The notes: generated by a model from the sequence alone, not told the origin. A DNA stretch of 64,000 nt from Vombatus ursinus (GCF_900497805.2 NW_020954610.1:22427149-22491148), one strand, 5' to 3'; counted from the first letter of the stretch, positions 33,090 through 44,700 are shown. Translations and numbers: made by a program.

Positions 33090-33372
33090 GTATTTTTTCT
33101 TGCCTGAGATCAGGATTGCTTACTTTTTATTTTTTATTTTTATTTTTTTTTTTACTTCAAGTGAAGCATATTATTCTGCTCTAGGCTTTTGACTTTACCC
33201 TGTACATATCTTTGCATTTCAAATTAATTTCCTGTAAGCAACATACTGTAGAATTATGGTTTCTAATGCATTCTGCTATCCACTTCTGTTTTATTGGAGA
33301 GTTTGTCCCATTCACATTCACAGTTAAGATTACTATCTGTTTCTTTCTCTCCATCCTACTCCCTTCCCCCAT
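30400..33372 (-). pseudogene. L1 ORF2 (endonuclease-reverse transcriptase), decayed
   Basis: ORF2 nicks target DNA and reverse-transcribes L1 RNA. Visible in order: the endonuclease start TVNVNGTNSPIKQKWIAE and CCLQEINLK (33,330-33,210); the linker KLKKLEKEQIKNPQLNTKLE (32,300); RT motifs AGFIPEMQGCFNI, IISTDAEKAFDKRQH (31,430-31,560), KQGCPVSPLLFNMVLE and FANDMMV (31,130-31,280). The last is a changed form of the FADD catalytic motif. The C-terminal segment lies at 30,400-30,930. The reading is spread over several frames with an internal loss near 30,930. Confidence 0.82.
32700..33095 (+). repeat. (CA)n and (TA)n/(TATG)n microsatellites inside L1 ORF2
   Basis: A CA run at about 32,712-32,742 and a TATATA/TATGTATG run at about 33,045-33,092 are secondary expansions within the decayed ORF2. 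Neither is seen at the same place in the L1 at 56.6 kb. Confidence 0.85.
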
Positions 33373-33889
33373 TCTGTTTATGCTTTTCTTTCTCCTTTCT
33401 CCCTTTCCCTCCTCACTAGAGTTTTGCTTTTGACCACTGCTTTCCTCAATCTAACCCCCTTTCTATATACTCCCTCCCTTTTCTTTCCCCTTTCTCCTCT
33501 TACTGACTATAGGACAACTTAGATTTTTATACCTGGGTATGTTATTCCCTCCTTGAGCCAAAATCTAATGTGAGTAAGGTTCAAACAATGCTCATCTCCC
33601 TCCCTTCTTTACCTCTACTTTAATATGTCTTTGTGCCTCTTCGTGTGATGTAATTTATCCTTTTCTGCCTCCTCCTTTCCTCTTCTCTCATTATAATCCT
33701 TTTTTACCCCTTAATTATGTTTTTTATCACCCCAAAGTCAATTTATACCTACACCCTCTGTCAATGTATATCCATTCTGAATGTAGTAATAAAGATCCAA
33801 TTCAAAATAGTTAAAATATCATCTTCCTATGTAGACATATAAATAGTTTGCCCTTATTGAATGACATTTTTTTTCTTTTGTTTACCTTT

Positions 33890-34880
33890 TTATTCCACAC
33901 TTGAGTCTTGTATTTGAAGATCAAATTTTCTGTTAAGCTCTGGTCTTTTCATCAGGAAGGTCTGGAAGTCCCCCATTTCATTGAATGTCCATCTTCTCCC
34001 CTGAAAAATTTTCCTCAGTTTTGCTGGGTATTTGATCCTTGGTTGTAATCCAAACTCCTTTGCCTTATGTAATATCATATTCCAAGCCCTTCAATATATT
34101 AATGTAGAAGCTGCAAGGTCTTGCATAATCCTGGCTGTGGTTCCTTGACATTTGAATTGTTTCTTCCTGGCTGTTTGCAGGATTTTCTCCTTTACCTGAT
34201 AATTTTGGAATTTGGCTACAATATTCCTTGATGTTTTCAATTTGGAATCTCTTTCAGGAGATGATCAGTGGATTATTTTGATGACTATCTTGCCATCTGG
34301 TTCTAGGATCTCAGTGCAGTTTTCTTGATGATTTCTTGAAAGATGTTGTCCAGGCTCTTTTTTTGATCATGGTTTTCAGGTAGACTAACAATTCTTAAAT
34401 TATCTCTCCTGGATTTATTTTCCAGGTCAGTTGTTTTTCCTGTGAGGTATTTTGTTTTCTTTTATTTATTCATTCTTTTCATTTTGTTTGACTGATTCTT
34501 GATGTCTCATAAATTAATTAGCTTCCACTTGCCCAATTCCAGTGTTTAATTAATTGTTTTCTTCAGTTAGCTTTTGTACCTCCTTTTCCATCTCATGGAT
34601 TTTTTAAGGAGTTTTTTTTTCTTCAGTGTATTTTTTTTTCAATTTTGTCAATTGTATTTTTAAAGGAATTGTTAAATTTTTCTTCTACCTCTCTTATTTG
34701 ACTTTTAAAAGCCTTCTTGAGCTCTTCTAAGAAGGTTTTTTGGGCTTGACACCAGTACATAGTTTTGGATGTAGGTATATTGACAATATTGTCCTGTTCT
34801 GAATTTGTGTTTTGATCTTCCCTGTCACCATAATGCTTCTCTATGGTAATTGTTTTTCTTTGTTGCTTTTTGCTCATGGT
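33890..34880 (-). pseudogene. L1 ORF1, decayed
   Basis: The start MSKKQQRKTITIEKHYGDRE is at about 34,880, followed by 'EEKFNNSFKNTIDKIEKKIH' coiled coil and a C-terminal domain ending RPELNRKFDLQIQDSSVE near 33,890. It belongs to the same ORF1 type as the copies at 4.7 and 52.4 kb. Several frame changes break it. Confidence 0.78.
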
Positions 34881-35743
34881 GTATGCCTTTTTTCTGGCTT
34901 TTAAAGTTGATTGCTTCTTCTGGGGCAGAAAGGACACTGTCCCACACTTCTTGTACTGGGGGCTAGGGGCCTGGTTACTGGTTTGTGTGCTGGTGCCTCA
35001 GGTACTGGCAACTGGAGACTATAGATGTCTGATAGCGTACCTGGTGCTGAGTTGGAGCTGGTGGTGATGGCTTGTGTTTGCCTGGTGTTGGTTCTTGGCT
35101 GTTCCAGCACTGTGATACTTAGAATCTCCTGGTGTTTAGCTTAGGTGGGGCTTGCCACTTGCTTGCTGGGATGCCTCCCATCCTGTACTGGTCCTCTTCA
35201 GCTACAGCATGAGGGACCTTTCCCATTAATTCCACTAGTCTCGCAAGCTAAAAGACTTTCTGCTGGCTCCACTATTTCAGGATTTTCTCTGGGGCAATAT
35301 TCTCTGGGCTTTTCAAGGTCAGTAAGTGAGGGTGAGAATGACTGACTGCTTAGTCCACCATCTTGGCTCCTAGAAGTTGAAATAATTGATTTTCAAACAT
35401 TTTGTCTGTGGACTGATAGCTCCAGAAGCAGCCACTGCTGCTGCGACTGCCACACTGATTCAGCCACTCCCAAGGCCTGTTCCTGGTTTGCTGTGCTCAG
35501 ATCTGTGCTGACCCTGACTGTGCTGGACTGTGTTCCTTTCTCAACTTGGTGCGATAGACCTTTGCTGGTGACTGTCTGGGTTGTCTTGGTATCGAAATCT
35601 GTCTCACTCTGTCTCTTTGTTGTTTTTGCTGCTCAAGAATTTTTCAGTTACTTTTTAAAGGTATTTGAAGAGTTTTGGGGGAGAGCTCTGATAAGCCTCT
35701 GCCTTCGCTCCATCATGTTGGCTGCCCCTATTCAAGCATTTCT

Positions 35744-36472
35744 GATGATGAACTGAATTAAAAAAAAAAATCATGATCAAACATAAGACTAAGGAAGCAT
35801 ATAAAGCTATATGTAATTATGAATTCATAAGGGACTTAAAAAGGTTAAACTGTTTATAATACCATAGATGTAATTCCAAAGAACTTTATCAACATAAGAG
35901 TAGTTAGAAAGAGTCTGCATTTAAATGGGATATAAGGGTGTCTATGTTTATCTCAAAAGAAGGATAGAAGAAGGGCAAGAAACAGGGATACACTGGGAGA
36001 AGGGAAAAAGAGAAGAAGAATGGGGAAGGAATTATCTTACATAAAATAGTGACACAAGGAAGAGTTTTTCAGATGTAGGGGAAAAGGGAAGGGAAAGCAG
36101 GCAATGATTGAACCTTGCTCTCAACTGAACTATTTCAAAGAGTGATGAACATATGCACACAGGTGAGTATATAAATTTATATTACTCATCTAAAAAGTAG
36201 AAGTAAAAAGAGTTAAGAGGAAAGGGGGTTGTAGTAAAAGAGTAGGTGGGTTAAGAAAGGTAGTGCTAAGAAGCAAAACAGACTTTTGAAGAGGGGATGT
36301 GTTTAAAAAGAGGATAACTAAAAGGAAATGGGGTGGAAGGAAATATGTAGTTAGCCATCATAACAATCATAAAATTTAATTGAATGAACTCACCCATGGA
36401 AGAGAATGGCAGAATGGAATAGAAGTCAGAATCCAACAATATGTTGTTTACAAGAGACACCTAAAAAAATGA
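35744..36472 (+). mobile_element. older L1 (right part): ORF1-ORF2 spacer and ORF2 start
   Basis: This continues the 28,581-30,142 element. After the purine-rich inter-ORF spacer ('ggagaagggaaaaagag', 'atcttacataaaatagtgac'), the endonuclease start appears as 'aatgaactcaccca' (NGTNSP-like) and 'caatatgttgtttacaagagac' (TICCLQET) at 36,380-36,470. The copy ends there. It shows that the purine-rich block is the normal L1 spacer, the same block that serves as 3' UTR in the half-L1 copies. Confidence 0.72.
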
Positions 36473-37117
36473 TATCACTGAATTGAAAATATATTTGTAT
36501 AAATAATATTTTATATTAACATTAATACAAATATTGTAATAGAAAAGAATATATTAATTTGGTGTGTAGCATATTTACAAGCCATTCATAAAACTTTTCT
36601 TCTTCTTCTGCTTGTTTTTCTTCTTTTTCATCATCTTCATCATCATGTTCTTCTTTTCATTCTGCATCTCCTCTTTTTCTCTCTCTATCTCTTTCTGTCT
36701 TATGATTTAGTTTATACTTAAATATGTGATGAAATAGGGAATATAGAATATTGAAATAGTGAAATAGCATTCAAATTAATCATTCTCCCTAGTGAACCCT
36801 GATACCTTCTGGCCTAGAGGTGTAAGACAAAAGGTGCAGACTAAATAAATTTTTTTGGATGTGAGTCAATCAATGCATATTGTTTTAAATGACCATACAT
36901 ATGTGTTACAAGTGTTTTGCTTTTCTTATTTTTCTCCCATTGAAGGAAGTTAAAAGGAGAGACAATCAATTTTTGTCAATTAAAATTTAAATTAATTGTT
37001 TTAAATAAGAACAAGTGTCAATATATTTATCATTTAATTCTTCAAATGATATAACATTTTAATAGATAGAAATTGGATATTTAAGGTATAATTAGTTAAA
37101 TGAATAGATTGTCTAAA
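36473..37117. other. unassigned AT-rich DNA with a CT-rich tract
   Basis: A pyrimidine-rich stretch (CTTCTTCTTCTG..., about 36,596-36,725) is the only structure noted. Confidence 0.35.
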
Positions 37118-37260
37118 AGAGAGGTTCTTTACCCACAGGCCATAGACCTATAGGGTTCCTCAATGGACTTCAGCAGCTTTATGAATATTTTTATTAAATA
37201 TATTTTGTTTCCTTTGTCAATGTTATGTCATTTGGTGAATATAGTTTCAATATTGATCAT
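37118..37260 (+). mobile_element. hAT-type (Charlie-like) element, 5' part
   Basis: 'gagaggttctttacccacaggccatagacc' resembles the CAGAGGTTCTTAACC terminus, and the inner block 'tattttgtttcctttgtcaatgttatg' is shared with the family. The right end is not visible. Confidence 0.45.
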
Positions 37261-37309
37261 AACTCACTGTACCTTTTAGTAAAATGCTGTTTCCCTGTTC
37301 ATCTCTTTT

Positions 37310-38252
37310 AAATAGGCCAACTTTTGTTTTTGCTTTATTTATTAATTTTTTGCTTCAGCTGAAACTAAATGAAATCTACTTCAGCCCCTTATTTTAATGT
37401 TATGCATACTTTTACTAAAATTTAGCATTTTCTTCAATTATTTTCTGTTCCAAGTATGACTCTTGTAAACAGCATCTTTTCTAATCCATTTTACCATCTT
37501 CTTCCATTTTATGGATGAGTTCATTGCACTGACATTTGTAGTTATGATTACTACATATTTCCCTTCATGCTAATTTCCCATAATTCCCTTTTTTACCCTT
37601 TCACCTCTCCCAGTCAGTGTTGCTTCTAATCACTGTGTATCTTAATATAACCCCTTATCTTCTTCCTCTTTCTTGTAACTTAATTCATTTCTACTTCCCT
37701 ATTGGGTAAGATGAATTTCTGTATCTAACTCTCTGTTTGTGTATGTTTATTCTTCTGGAGCCAGTTCAGATAAGAGTAAGGTATCTACTCCCCTTCACAT
37801 CCTTCTCCATTATATAAACTCTTCCTTGTCTATTTTATTGTTTTTCTCCCTTCCCTATTTTTTGAATGTATTCTTCTCCTTATTCCTTCTATTCTTTTAA
37901 GTCATCACAACACAACAGAATCACATACATGTCTTCTGTCTTATTAAACTCCCTCTAAGAACCCTAGGGAAGATAAATGTGTGAGGGGTTACATATATCT
38001 TCATCCCATATAGGAATACAAAACAGTTTGATTTTGTTTAGTTCCTTATGATTTTACCCTCCTCTTTTGTTTGAATGAAATTTTCTGTTTAGTTCTAGTC
38101 TTTTTATCAGAAATGCTCAAAAGACTTTTATTTCATTAAATATTCATTTCTTCCTTCATAGAATTATACAGTTTTTCTAAATAGGTTGCTCTTGACTCTA
38201 GTCATAGTTTCTTTACTTTGCAGAATATCATATTCCTAGTCATTTAGAATGA
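37310..38252 (-). repeat. old L1 fragment (ORF1 C-terminus, spacer, ORF2 start)
   Basis: The minus strand from 38,252 gives the ORF1 C-terminal region ('gaactaaacagaaaatttcattc'). A purine-rich spacer of about 480 bp follows, then the ORF2 endonuclease start near 37,545 ('tgtcagtgcaatgaactcatcc', 'agatgctgtttacaagagtcat'), running to about 37,310. Both ends are truncated. Strong divergence suggests an old copy. Confidence 0.65.
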
Positions 38253-38489
38253 GTGTATCAAGGCAACCTGGGGGCAGATTTTAGAAGGCATTGAATTCCA
38301 AGATAAGGAAATTTGATATTATGTTGGTAGGTAATGTGACTTGTATATCATACCTGAGGCCTTGTTCAATTGCCTCTGTGTATGTTTTCATAAGCTAAAA
38401 CTAGAATTATATCTGAAAAATATTGGTAAGTAGTGAACTCTTCTTCAGGTAGGCAAAAATAATGTACATTTTCAAGTTCTTTCCTCATT

Positions 38490-39425
38490 GATTTTTCAAT
38501 CAATCAAACATTAAATATTTATTAAGTGACTACAATGTGCCAGAAACTGTGCAAAGTAGTAAAGATACAAAAAGGAGCCAAAGGGCAGTCCCTGGCCTTA
38601 GGAGCTTACAACTTAATGGGAAAGACAACATGAAAACAAATATATACAAAATTGACAATATATACAATGGATAGGAGACAATTTAGAACAGAGGGACTGG
38701 AATTAAGATTTGAAGAAAGCTTCCTGTAGAAGATGGGATTTTACTTGGGACTTAAAAGGAGCCAGAGAAGCCAAGAGACAGAGGTGAAGAGGGAGAGCAT
38801 TCCAGGCATGAAGGACAACTACAGAAAATGCCTGGAAACAAGAGAAGGATTGTCTTTTTGCTGAAACATCCAGGAAACCAGTATCACAGTGGGCAACTAA
38901 AGCAAGGAATTTTGCTCATTTGAATTGACTTGGTGTGTCTATCCTTGTTGAATATACTACTCTTGCTATGACTAAATAATCAAAGTGATCAAAGAGTATG
39001 AGTTGGAGAGTAAGATTTAAGAAGACTGAAAAAGCAGGAAGGGGCTATTTTGTGAAGTACTTTGAGTGCCAAAAATCATTTTTTATTTGCTCTTGGAGGT
39101 AATAGGAAACTACTGGACACTATAGATTGAGGATATGTGTCGTGATCAGACCTGTGCTTCAGGAAAATCACTTGAGGCAGGCAGACCCACCAGCAGGAAT
39201 GTGCAATAATTAAGGCGTGAGGTGATGAGGGCCTGTACTAGAGTGGTAACAGTATTGGAGGAGAAAAAGGGTATATTCAAGAAATGTTGCACAGGTGAAT
39301 TTGGTAGGCTATGGCAAAATTTGGATATGGGGCAGGGTACGAGTAAAGAATCCAGGATGACTCCTAGATTTTGAGCCTGGGGCACTGAAAGGATGGTGTT
39401 GCCCACAATTAATGACAATCAGAAT
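38490..39425 (-). repeat. L2-clade LINE, reverse transcriptase C-terminus and 3' UTR
   Basis: The minus strand encodes NLGVILDSLL, ISKFCHSLPNS, NTVTTLVQALITSRLNYC and LLVGLPASS (39,400-39,150). This is the conserved tail of the CR1/L2-type RT ('LGVILDSSLS...LVQALITSRLDYCNSLL.GLP'). The 3' UTR follows and ends at the L2 tail, whose reverse complement TCAATCAATCAAACATT is at 38,495. One unit at 38,891-38,979 is foreign to L2 and recurs at 40,193. There are internal stops, but it is the best-kept L2 protein signal in the window. Confidence 0.82.
38891..38979 (+). repeat. ~87-bp unit, copy 1 (unclassified)
   Basis: It starts GGGCAACTAAAGCAAGGAAT and ends GCTATGACTAAATAA. It lies inside L2 sequence, flanked by atcacagt and atcaaagt (7 of 8), which suggests an insertion with an 8-bp duplication. 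A similar unit lies at 40,193-40,282. Confidence 0.7.
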
Positions 39426-40192
39426 TAGCTCTTGAAAATACTTTAATATTTTTAAAGAATATTTGTAAAGTGTTCTAGATTATAATGGGTTGCATAAGTG
39501 ATAATTTTGCAAAAAATAAAATTTTAATTTTGTCTACACAAGTTGGATTAAGCAGATAGGGTTTGAGAGAAAAGTGCCCACAACCTAGGAGCCAATTTAA
39601 TAATAAATGTGTGAAAGAATTAAATCCAACAGGCATAATTTCAGATCATTAGCCTTCTCACATATTATCCTAAGCTTCTTTGAGCAGAGAAGTTGGAGTA
39701 AGATATTCAGCAGGCTTGGTAAGGTTAATGACTAGTCAAATATCAGTCAAAAAAAAATTCTTTCCTTTATGGGCTCACTTTCACTAACTTTGTCTATTCT
39801 TTATATCACTGTTATATTAATTTTCTATATAAATACATCTTGTTATGTCCTTATTCATATTTTAATTCCCATAATTTAGCACATTATCATACACACAGTA
39901 GGTGATTACTATGTTGAATCTTAGTCCAGTTAGACTATGGACAGGGCTTACAGATCTACTGCATACATAGTTGTTTCAAATTTCAGAGAGTGATAAGAGC
40001 AATATTTAAACTTCTGCCCTTATGCAAACTAGTCTGGTTTTCCCTTTAAAAGATGTTGAGACTATCCTAGAGAGTTGTTTGGCTCAGGGTACTAAAGGTT
40101 AATGGTGATTACAACACTTTCTGTTTACCTGACTACAAAGCAGGCAGGAGTAGCTATAGGTGTTCTCTGATGCCTGGCTGGTATAAAAAAAT
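39426..40192. other. unassigned DNA, possible L2 3' end
   Basis: Weak L2 terminal similarity occurs at about 39,840-39,925 ('attcccataatttagcac', 'acacagtaggtgattactatgttgaat'). The remainder is unrecognised. Confidence 0.35.
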
Positions 40193-40282
40193 GGGCAACT
40201 AAAACAAGGAATTTTGCTCATTGAATCAACTTGAAGTGTACCTATCCTTGTTGAATATACTTCTCCTGCTATGACTAAGTAA
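40193..40282 (+). repeat. ~87-bp unit, copy 2 (unclassified)
   Basis: It starts GGGCAACTAAAACAAGGAAT and ends GCTATGACTAAGTAA. By eye it is about 85-88% identical to the unit at 38,891, in the same orientation and with the same apparent ends. It has no poly-A tail and no obvious long terminal inverted repeat. Confidence 0.7.
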
Positions 40283-40456
40283 GCTTTCCACCAAAACCAA
40301 ACTATGAGGGGACTATTCTGAGCTATGCACAGCTGAGAAAAGAGACTTAAAAAGAAATCGATCTTCTTCACAGGATCATGTCCAAGACTGTCAAGTTCCA
40401 TCCTTTGGTGATTCTAACATAGAAAATAAATAAAATACCTTAGAGGTTGATATGCT

Positions 40457-40612
40457 TCCCCTCGCCCCCTTTGTAGGCAATTGGGGTTAAGTGACTTGCC
40501 CAGGGTCACACAGCTAGTAAGTGTCAAGTGTTTGGTCTGAGGCCAGAATTTGAACTCATATCCTCCTGATGTCAGGGCCGGTGCTCTATCCACTGAACCA
40601 CCTAGCTGCCCC
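40457..40612 (-). repeat. tRNA-derived marsupial SINE with TSD
   Basis: The minus strand starts GGGGCAGCTAGGTGGTTCAG, has the CORE-like GTGTGACCCTGGGCAAGTCA and ends near AATTGCCTACAAAGGGGGC with a lost A-tail. The flanks tagaggttgatatgct (40,441-40,456) and taaggttgtgatatgct (40,613-40,629) form an imperfect target-site duplication. Confidence 0.88.
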
Positions 40613-41149
40613 TAAGGTTGTGATATGCTAAGAAAAACACCAGGACTTTAACAAAAAAAAAAAAAAAACTGAAGTCAAAACATGTAAACATATCACAGTA
40701 CCAAAATATGAACTCTGGAGAATTGAAAATAAGACTAGGGATGATGATGATGATGATAATGATGATAATTCACAAAAGTGTTATCATCACAATAATGCTG
40801 CAAGATGATAAGGAAAGTGGAAAAGATTATCGATCTGTTCATGGTCAACAATTATTACATGGGAGAGGTCAGATTCAAACCAAAGAATTCTAGCTTCATA
40901 TACTTCTACTAAACCATTGTAGACGAAAACCTGTTCATGCCAAGCTCATAGTGGGAAATTGTGATCTAAACAAAATTACAACTATAGCTTCTGAAGGAAG
41001 AGAGAAGAGTTAAAAAAAAAGGCACAAACAACTCCCTAACTTCCTTCTTCTGTGTTGTCTATATTTTCTTTTTTATAACCTTCTTAACTCACAGGTACCA
41101 ATAAGAAAGATGTAATTACATTAGTATTACCTTCTACAATGTGTGATTT
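40613..41149. other. unassigned DNA with a short (GAT)n run
   Basis: GATGATGATGATGATGATAATGATGATAA lies at 40,740-40,770. An A16 run lies near 40,655. Nothing else is recognised. Confidence 0.4.
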
Positions 41150-41467
41150 TCAACTCAAGACATTCTATTATATGAAACTCTTCTAATCATTATCTTTCAT
41201 GCATCACCCTTTCTACCTCCTCAGTGACTTTAGCATTTGCTTTATATTCTTTTTCTTCACTGTCCACATCCAACATCTATAGCAGGGAGTTCTTACCCTA
41301 GAGTCCCTGAACCTCAATTTTTCTTAATATTATGATAATTTTAAAATAATTTGTCTCTTTTGCAATTTTACATATTTTTGCATATAGTGAAGAAATTTTT
41401 TTTTGTTTCTGAGCAGTGGTCCTTAAGATTCACAAAATTTCTAAAAGAGCCTCTCTCTCTCTCTGTC

Positions 41468-41537
<70 letters not shown>

Positions 41538-41690
41538 CACAACACAAAGCTGAGAATCCCTGGTATATGGCCACTTTAATCTTTGCATTTATAATCTTTC
41601 TAACATACAGGTATCCAAGGGCCTTCACCTTCTCATTTCCTATGAATTCCATCTCCACCACACTTATCTCACTGTGGTCATTTTTGTTTT
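41150..41690 (+). repeat. L2 LINE ORF2 region (left part), with a hAT insertion
   Basis: 'cctttctacctcctcagtgactttagcat' (to 41,282) and 'ttcctatgaattccatctccaccacac...ctcactgtggtcat' (41,563-41,690) follow the L2 ORF2 order. They are separated by the hAT-like element at 41,283-41,562. The L2 resumes at 45,418 after a large L1-derived insertion. Confidence 0.5.
41283..41562 (+). mobile_element. hAT-type non-autonomous element expanded by (CT)n(CA)n
   Basis: The left end CAGGGAGTTCTTACCC and the right end GCTGAGAATCCCTG are imperfect inverted repeats, as in hAT/Charlie elements (CAG.GGTTCTTAACC). The bordering octamers atctatag and gtatatgg match at five of eight positions, compatible with a decayed 8-bp duplication. 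A compound microsatellite (CT run, then CA run, 41,449-41,536) occupies the inner right half. No transposase is present, so it relied on a transposase made elsewhere. Confidence 0.6.
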
Positions 41691-41692
41691 TT

Positions 41693-41699
41693 GTTTTTT

Positions 41700-41751
<52 letters not shown>

Positions 41752-44700
41752 TCCTTTTTTAAAGTTAAATTATTTTTTATTCTTTTTTCTTTAGTCTTTT
41801 GTTCTTTCCCAGTTATATGTAAAAACAATTAACATCCATTTTTAAAACTTTGAATTTCAAATTCTCTCCCTCCCTCCCTAATCCCCTTCATTGAGAAGAA
41901 AACAATTTAATATAGGTTGTACATGTATAGTCATGCAAACATATCTGTAATAGTCGTGTTGTGGAAGAAAATAGACAAAAAAACTCAAGAAAAATTAAGT
42001 TAAAGAAGCTATGTTTCAATCTGTATTCAGACACTATCCATTCTTTCTCTGGGGATGGATAACAGTTTTCATTATAAGTCCTTCAGAGTTATCTTGTATC
42101 ATTGTATTGCTGAGAATAGCTAAGTCATTAATAGCTGTTCATTTCACAACATTACTGTTACTTTGCATACTATATGTTTCACTTTGCATCTACCCATACA
42201 ACTCTTTCCAGGTTTTTCTGAGAGGATTCCAGCTCATCATTTCTTATAGTACAATAGTATTTCACCATAATCATATATCACAACTTGTTTTGCTATCCTC
42301 CAATTGATAGGCATTCTCTCAATTTCTATTTTTTTCCTCCAGAAAAAAAGCTGTTATAAATATTTTTTATATATGTAGGTCCTTTTCCTTTCTGATTTTT
42401 TATCTTTTTTGGGATACAGACCCAGTATTGGTCTATTGCTAGGTCTAAGGGTATGCAGGGTTTTATCACCATTTGGGCATAGTTCCAAACTGTTCTACAA
42501 AATGGTTGAACCAGTTCTCAACTCTATCAACAATGCATTGATGTCTCATTTTTCCCACATCCCCTCCAACATTTGTCATTTACCTTTTTTGTTCTATTAG
42601 CTAATCTAATACATATGAGGTGATACCTTAGAATTGTTTTAATTTGCATTTCCTCAATCAATAGTGAGTTAAAGTATTTTTTTTCATATGGCTATAGATA
42701 GTTTTCATTACTTCTGATTATCAGTTGGGGAATGGTTCTTATGTTTATAAATTTGACCAAGTTCTCTATATGTTTGAGAAAACAGACTTTTATCGGAGTA
42801 ACTTCCTTCAATTTTTTTTCACAGTATTGCTAGCTGTATTTCTCTCCATCTTATTCCTCCCCACCCATTCATTCTATTCTGTCTTTCCATTCGCCCTGGC
42901 CCTCTTCAAAAGTGCTTTGCTTCTGACTACCCCCTCCTCTAATTTACCCTTTTTTCTATCTATCACCAGCCTCTTCTCTTATCCCATTCCCCTTCTACTT
43001 TCCTGTAGAGTAAGATAGATTTCTACACTCAATTGAATGTGTAGATTATTCCCTCCTTGAGTCAATTCAGATGAAAGTAAGATTCACTCCCTTCCTCTCA
43101 TCTTCCCCCTCTTACCCTTCACTGTAAAAACTTTTTCTTGCCCCTTTTATGTGAGATTGTTTAACCCATTTTACTCTCCCTTTCTCTTTCTCTCAATACA
43201 TTCCTCTCTCCACCCTTAATTTTATTTTTTAGATATCATCCCTTCATATTAAACTCAGATTGTACCCTATGTCTATGTATACTCCTTCTAACTACCCTAA
43301 TAATGAGAAAGGTCTTCTAAGTTACACATATCAGCTTCCCATGTAGGAATATAAACAATTTAATATTATTAAATCCCTTATGATTTCCATTTCCTGTTTA
43401 CTTTTCTATACTTCTCTTGAGTCTTGTATTTGAAAGTCAAATTTTCAATTCAGCTCTGGTCTTTTCATCAAGAATGTTTGAAAGTCCTCTATCTCATTGA
43501 ATGTCTAATTTTCCCCCTGAAGGATTATACTCAGTTTTTCTGGGTAGATGATTCTTGATTTTAGTCCTAGTTCCTTTGTCCTTCAAAATGCCATATCTCA
43601 AGTCTTCCATTCCTTTAATGCAGAAGCTGCTAAATCATGTGTTATCCTGACTATGGCTCCACAGTTCTTGAATTGTTTCTTTCCAGCTGCTTGCAATATT
43701 TTCTCTTTGCTCTGAGAATTCTGAAATCTGTCTAATATTCCTGGAAGTTACCATTTTGGGATCTCTTTCAGGACGTGATTATTAGATTTCTATATTATCC
43801 TCTGGTTCTAGAATATGAGGGCAGTTTTCCTTTATAATTTCTTCAAAGATGATGTCTAGGCACTCGTTTGATCATGGCTTTCAGGTAGTCTAATATTTTT
43901 TAAATTATTTATCCTGGATCTATTTTCCAGGTCAATTGTTTATTCAACAAGATATTTCATCTTGCCTTCTATTTTTTTTCATTCTTTTGGTTTGCTTGAT
44001 TGTTTCTTGATTTCTCATGAAGTCATTACCTTCCATTTGCTCCATTCTAATTTTTAAATAATTATTTTCTTCAGTGAGCTTTTTGATCTCCTTTTCCATT
44101 TGACCAATTCTGCTTTTTAAGACATTTTTCTTCTCATTGGCTTTTTAGACCCCTTTTGCCATTTAACCTAGTCTGTTTTTTAACATGTCATTTTCTTCAG
44201 TATGTTTGTGTGAGTGTATGTGTGTGTCTCCTTTACCAAGCTGTTGACTCCTTTTTCATGATTTCTTGCATCACTGTCGTTTCTCTTCTGAATTTTTCGT
44301 CTACCTTTCTTACTTGATTTTCAAAATCTTTTTTGAGCTCTCCTGTGGTTTGAGACCAATTTGTATTTTTCTTGGAGACTTTGGATGTAGGAGCTATGAT
44401 TTTTGTTGTCTTCTGAGTGTGTGTTTTAATCTTTCTTGTCACCATAGCAACTTTTTATAGTCAGAGTTTTTTTATTCCCCATTGTTTTATCGCCAATATT
44501 CCCCATTGTTTACTCATTTTCCCAGCCTATTACTTAACTTACTTAATAACTATTACTTAACTCTTTGATAAAATAGGGCTCTGTTTCCAGGGTTGTGAGT
44601 GCACTGTCCCAGGCTTCAGGGGTTTTGTGTAGCTATTTTCAGAGATACTTCTAGGGGCCTGTAAGTTTTAATCCCTTCCAATGTGGTATGATCTAAGGAG

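Larger units (their letters stand above)
30143..35729 (-). mobile_element. near-complete L1 (5' UTR, ORF1, ORF2, 3' UTR) with a double 5' UTR
   Basis: Direct repeats attctagcatttct (30,129-30,142) and attcaagcatttct (35,730-35,743), 13 of 14 matching, flank the whole 5.59-kb block. Minus-strand order: a HAL1-type 5' UTR start (35,729-35,405), a second L1 5' UTR whose first motif is AGGAGCCAAGATGGTGGA (from about 35,375), ORF1 (about 34,880-33,890), a purine-rich spacer, ORF2 (33,372 to about 30,400) and a 3' UTR with AAATAAATAAATAAATAA. ORF2 lacks a segment near 30,930 between the RT/thumb region and the C-terminus. Both ORFs carry many stops. Microsatellites at 32,700-32,742 and 33,050-33,090 have grown inside ORF2. 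Confidence 0.85.

Noticed and set aside
30143-35729. An intact, active L1
   Set aside because: ORF1 and ORF2 are spread over several frames, the catalytic FADD reads FAND, and an ORF2 segment near 30,930 is missing.
41351-41794. 147-codon open frame with S/L/T-rich repeats
   Set aside because: It runs through the (CT)n, (CA)n and (CTTT)n tracts and into an L1 tail in antisense. It is not a gene.
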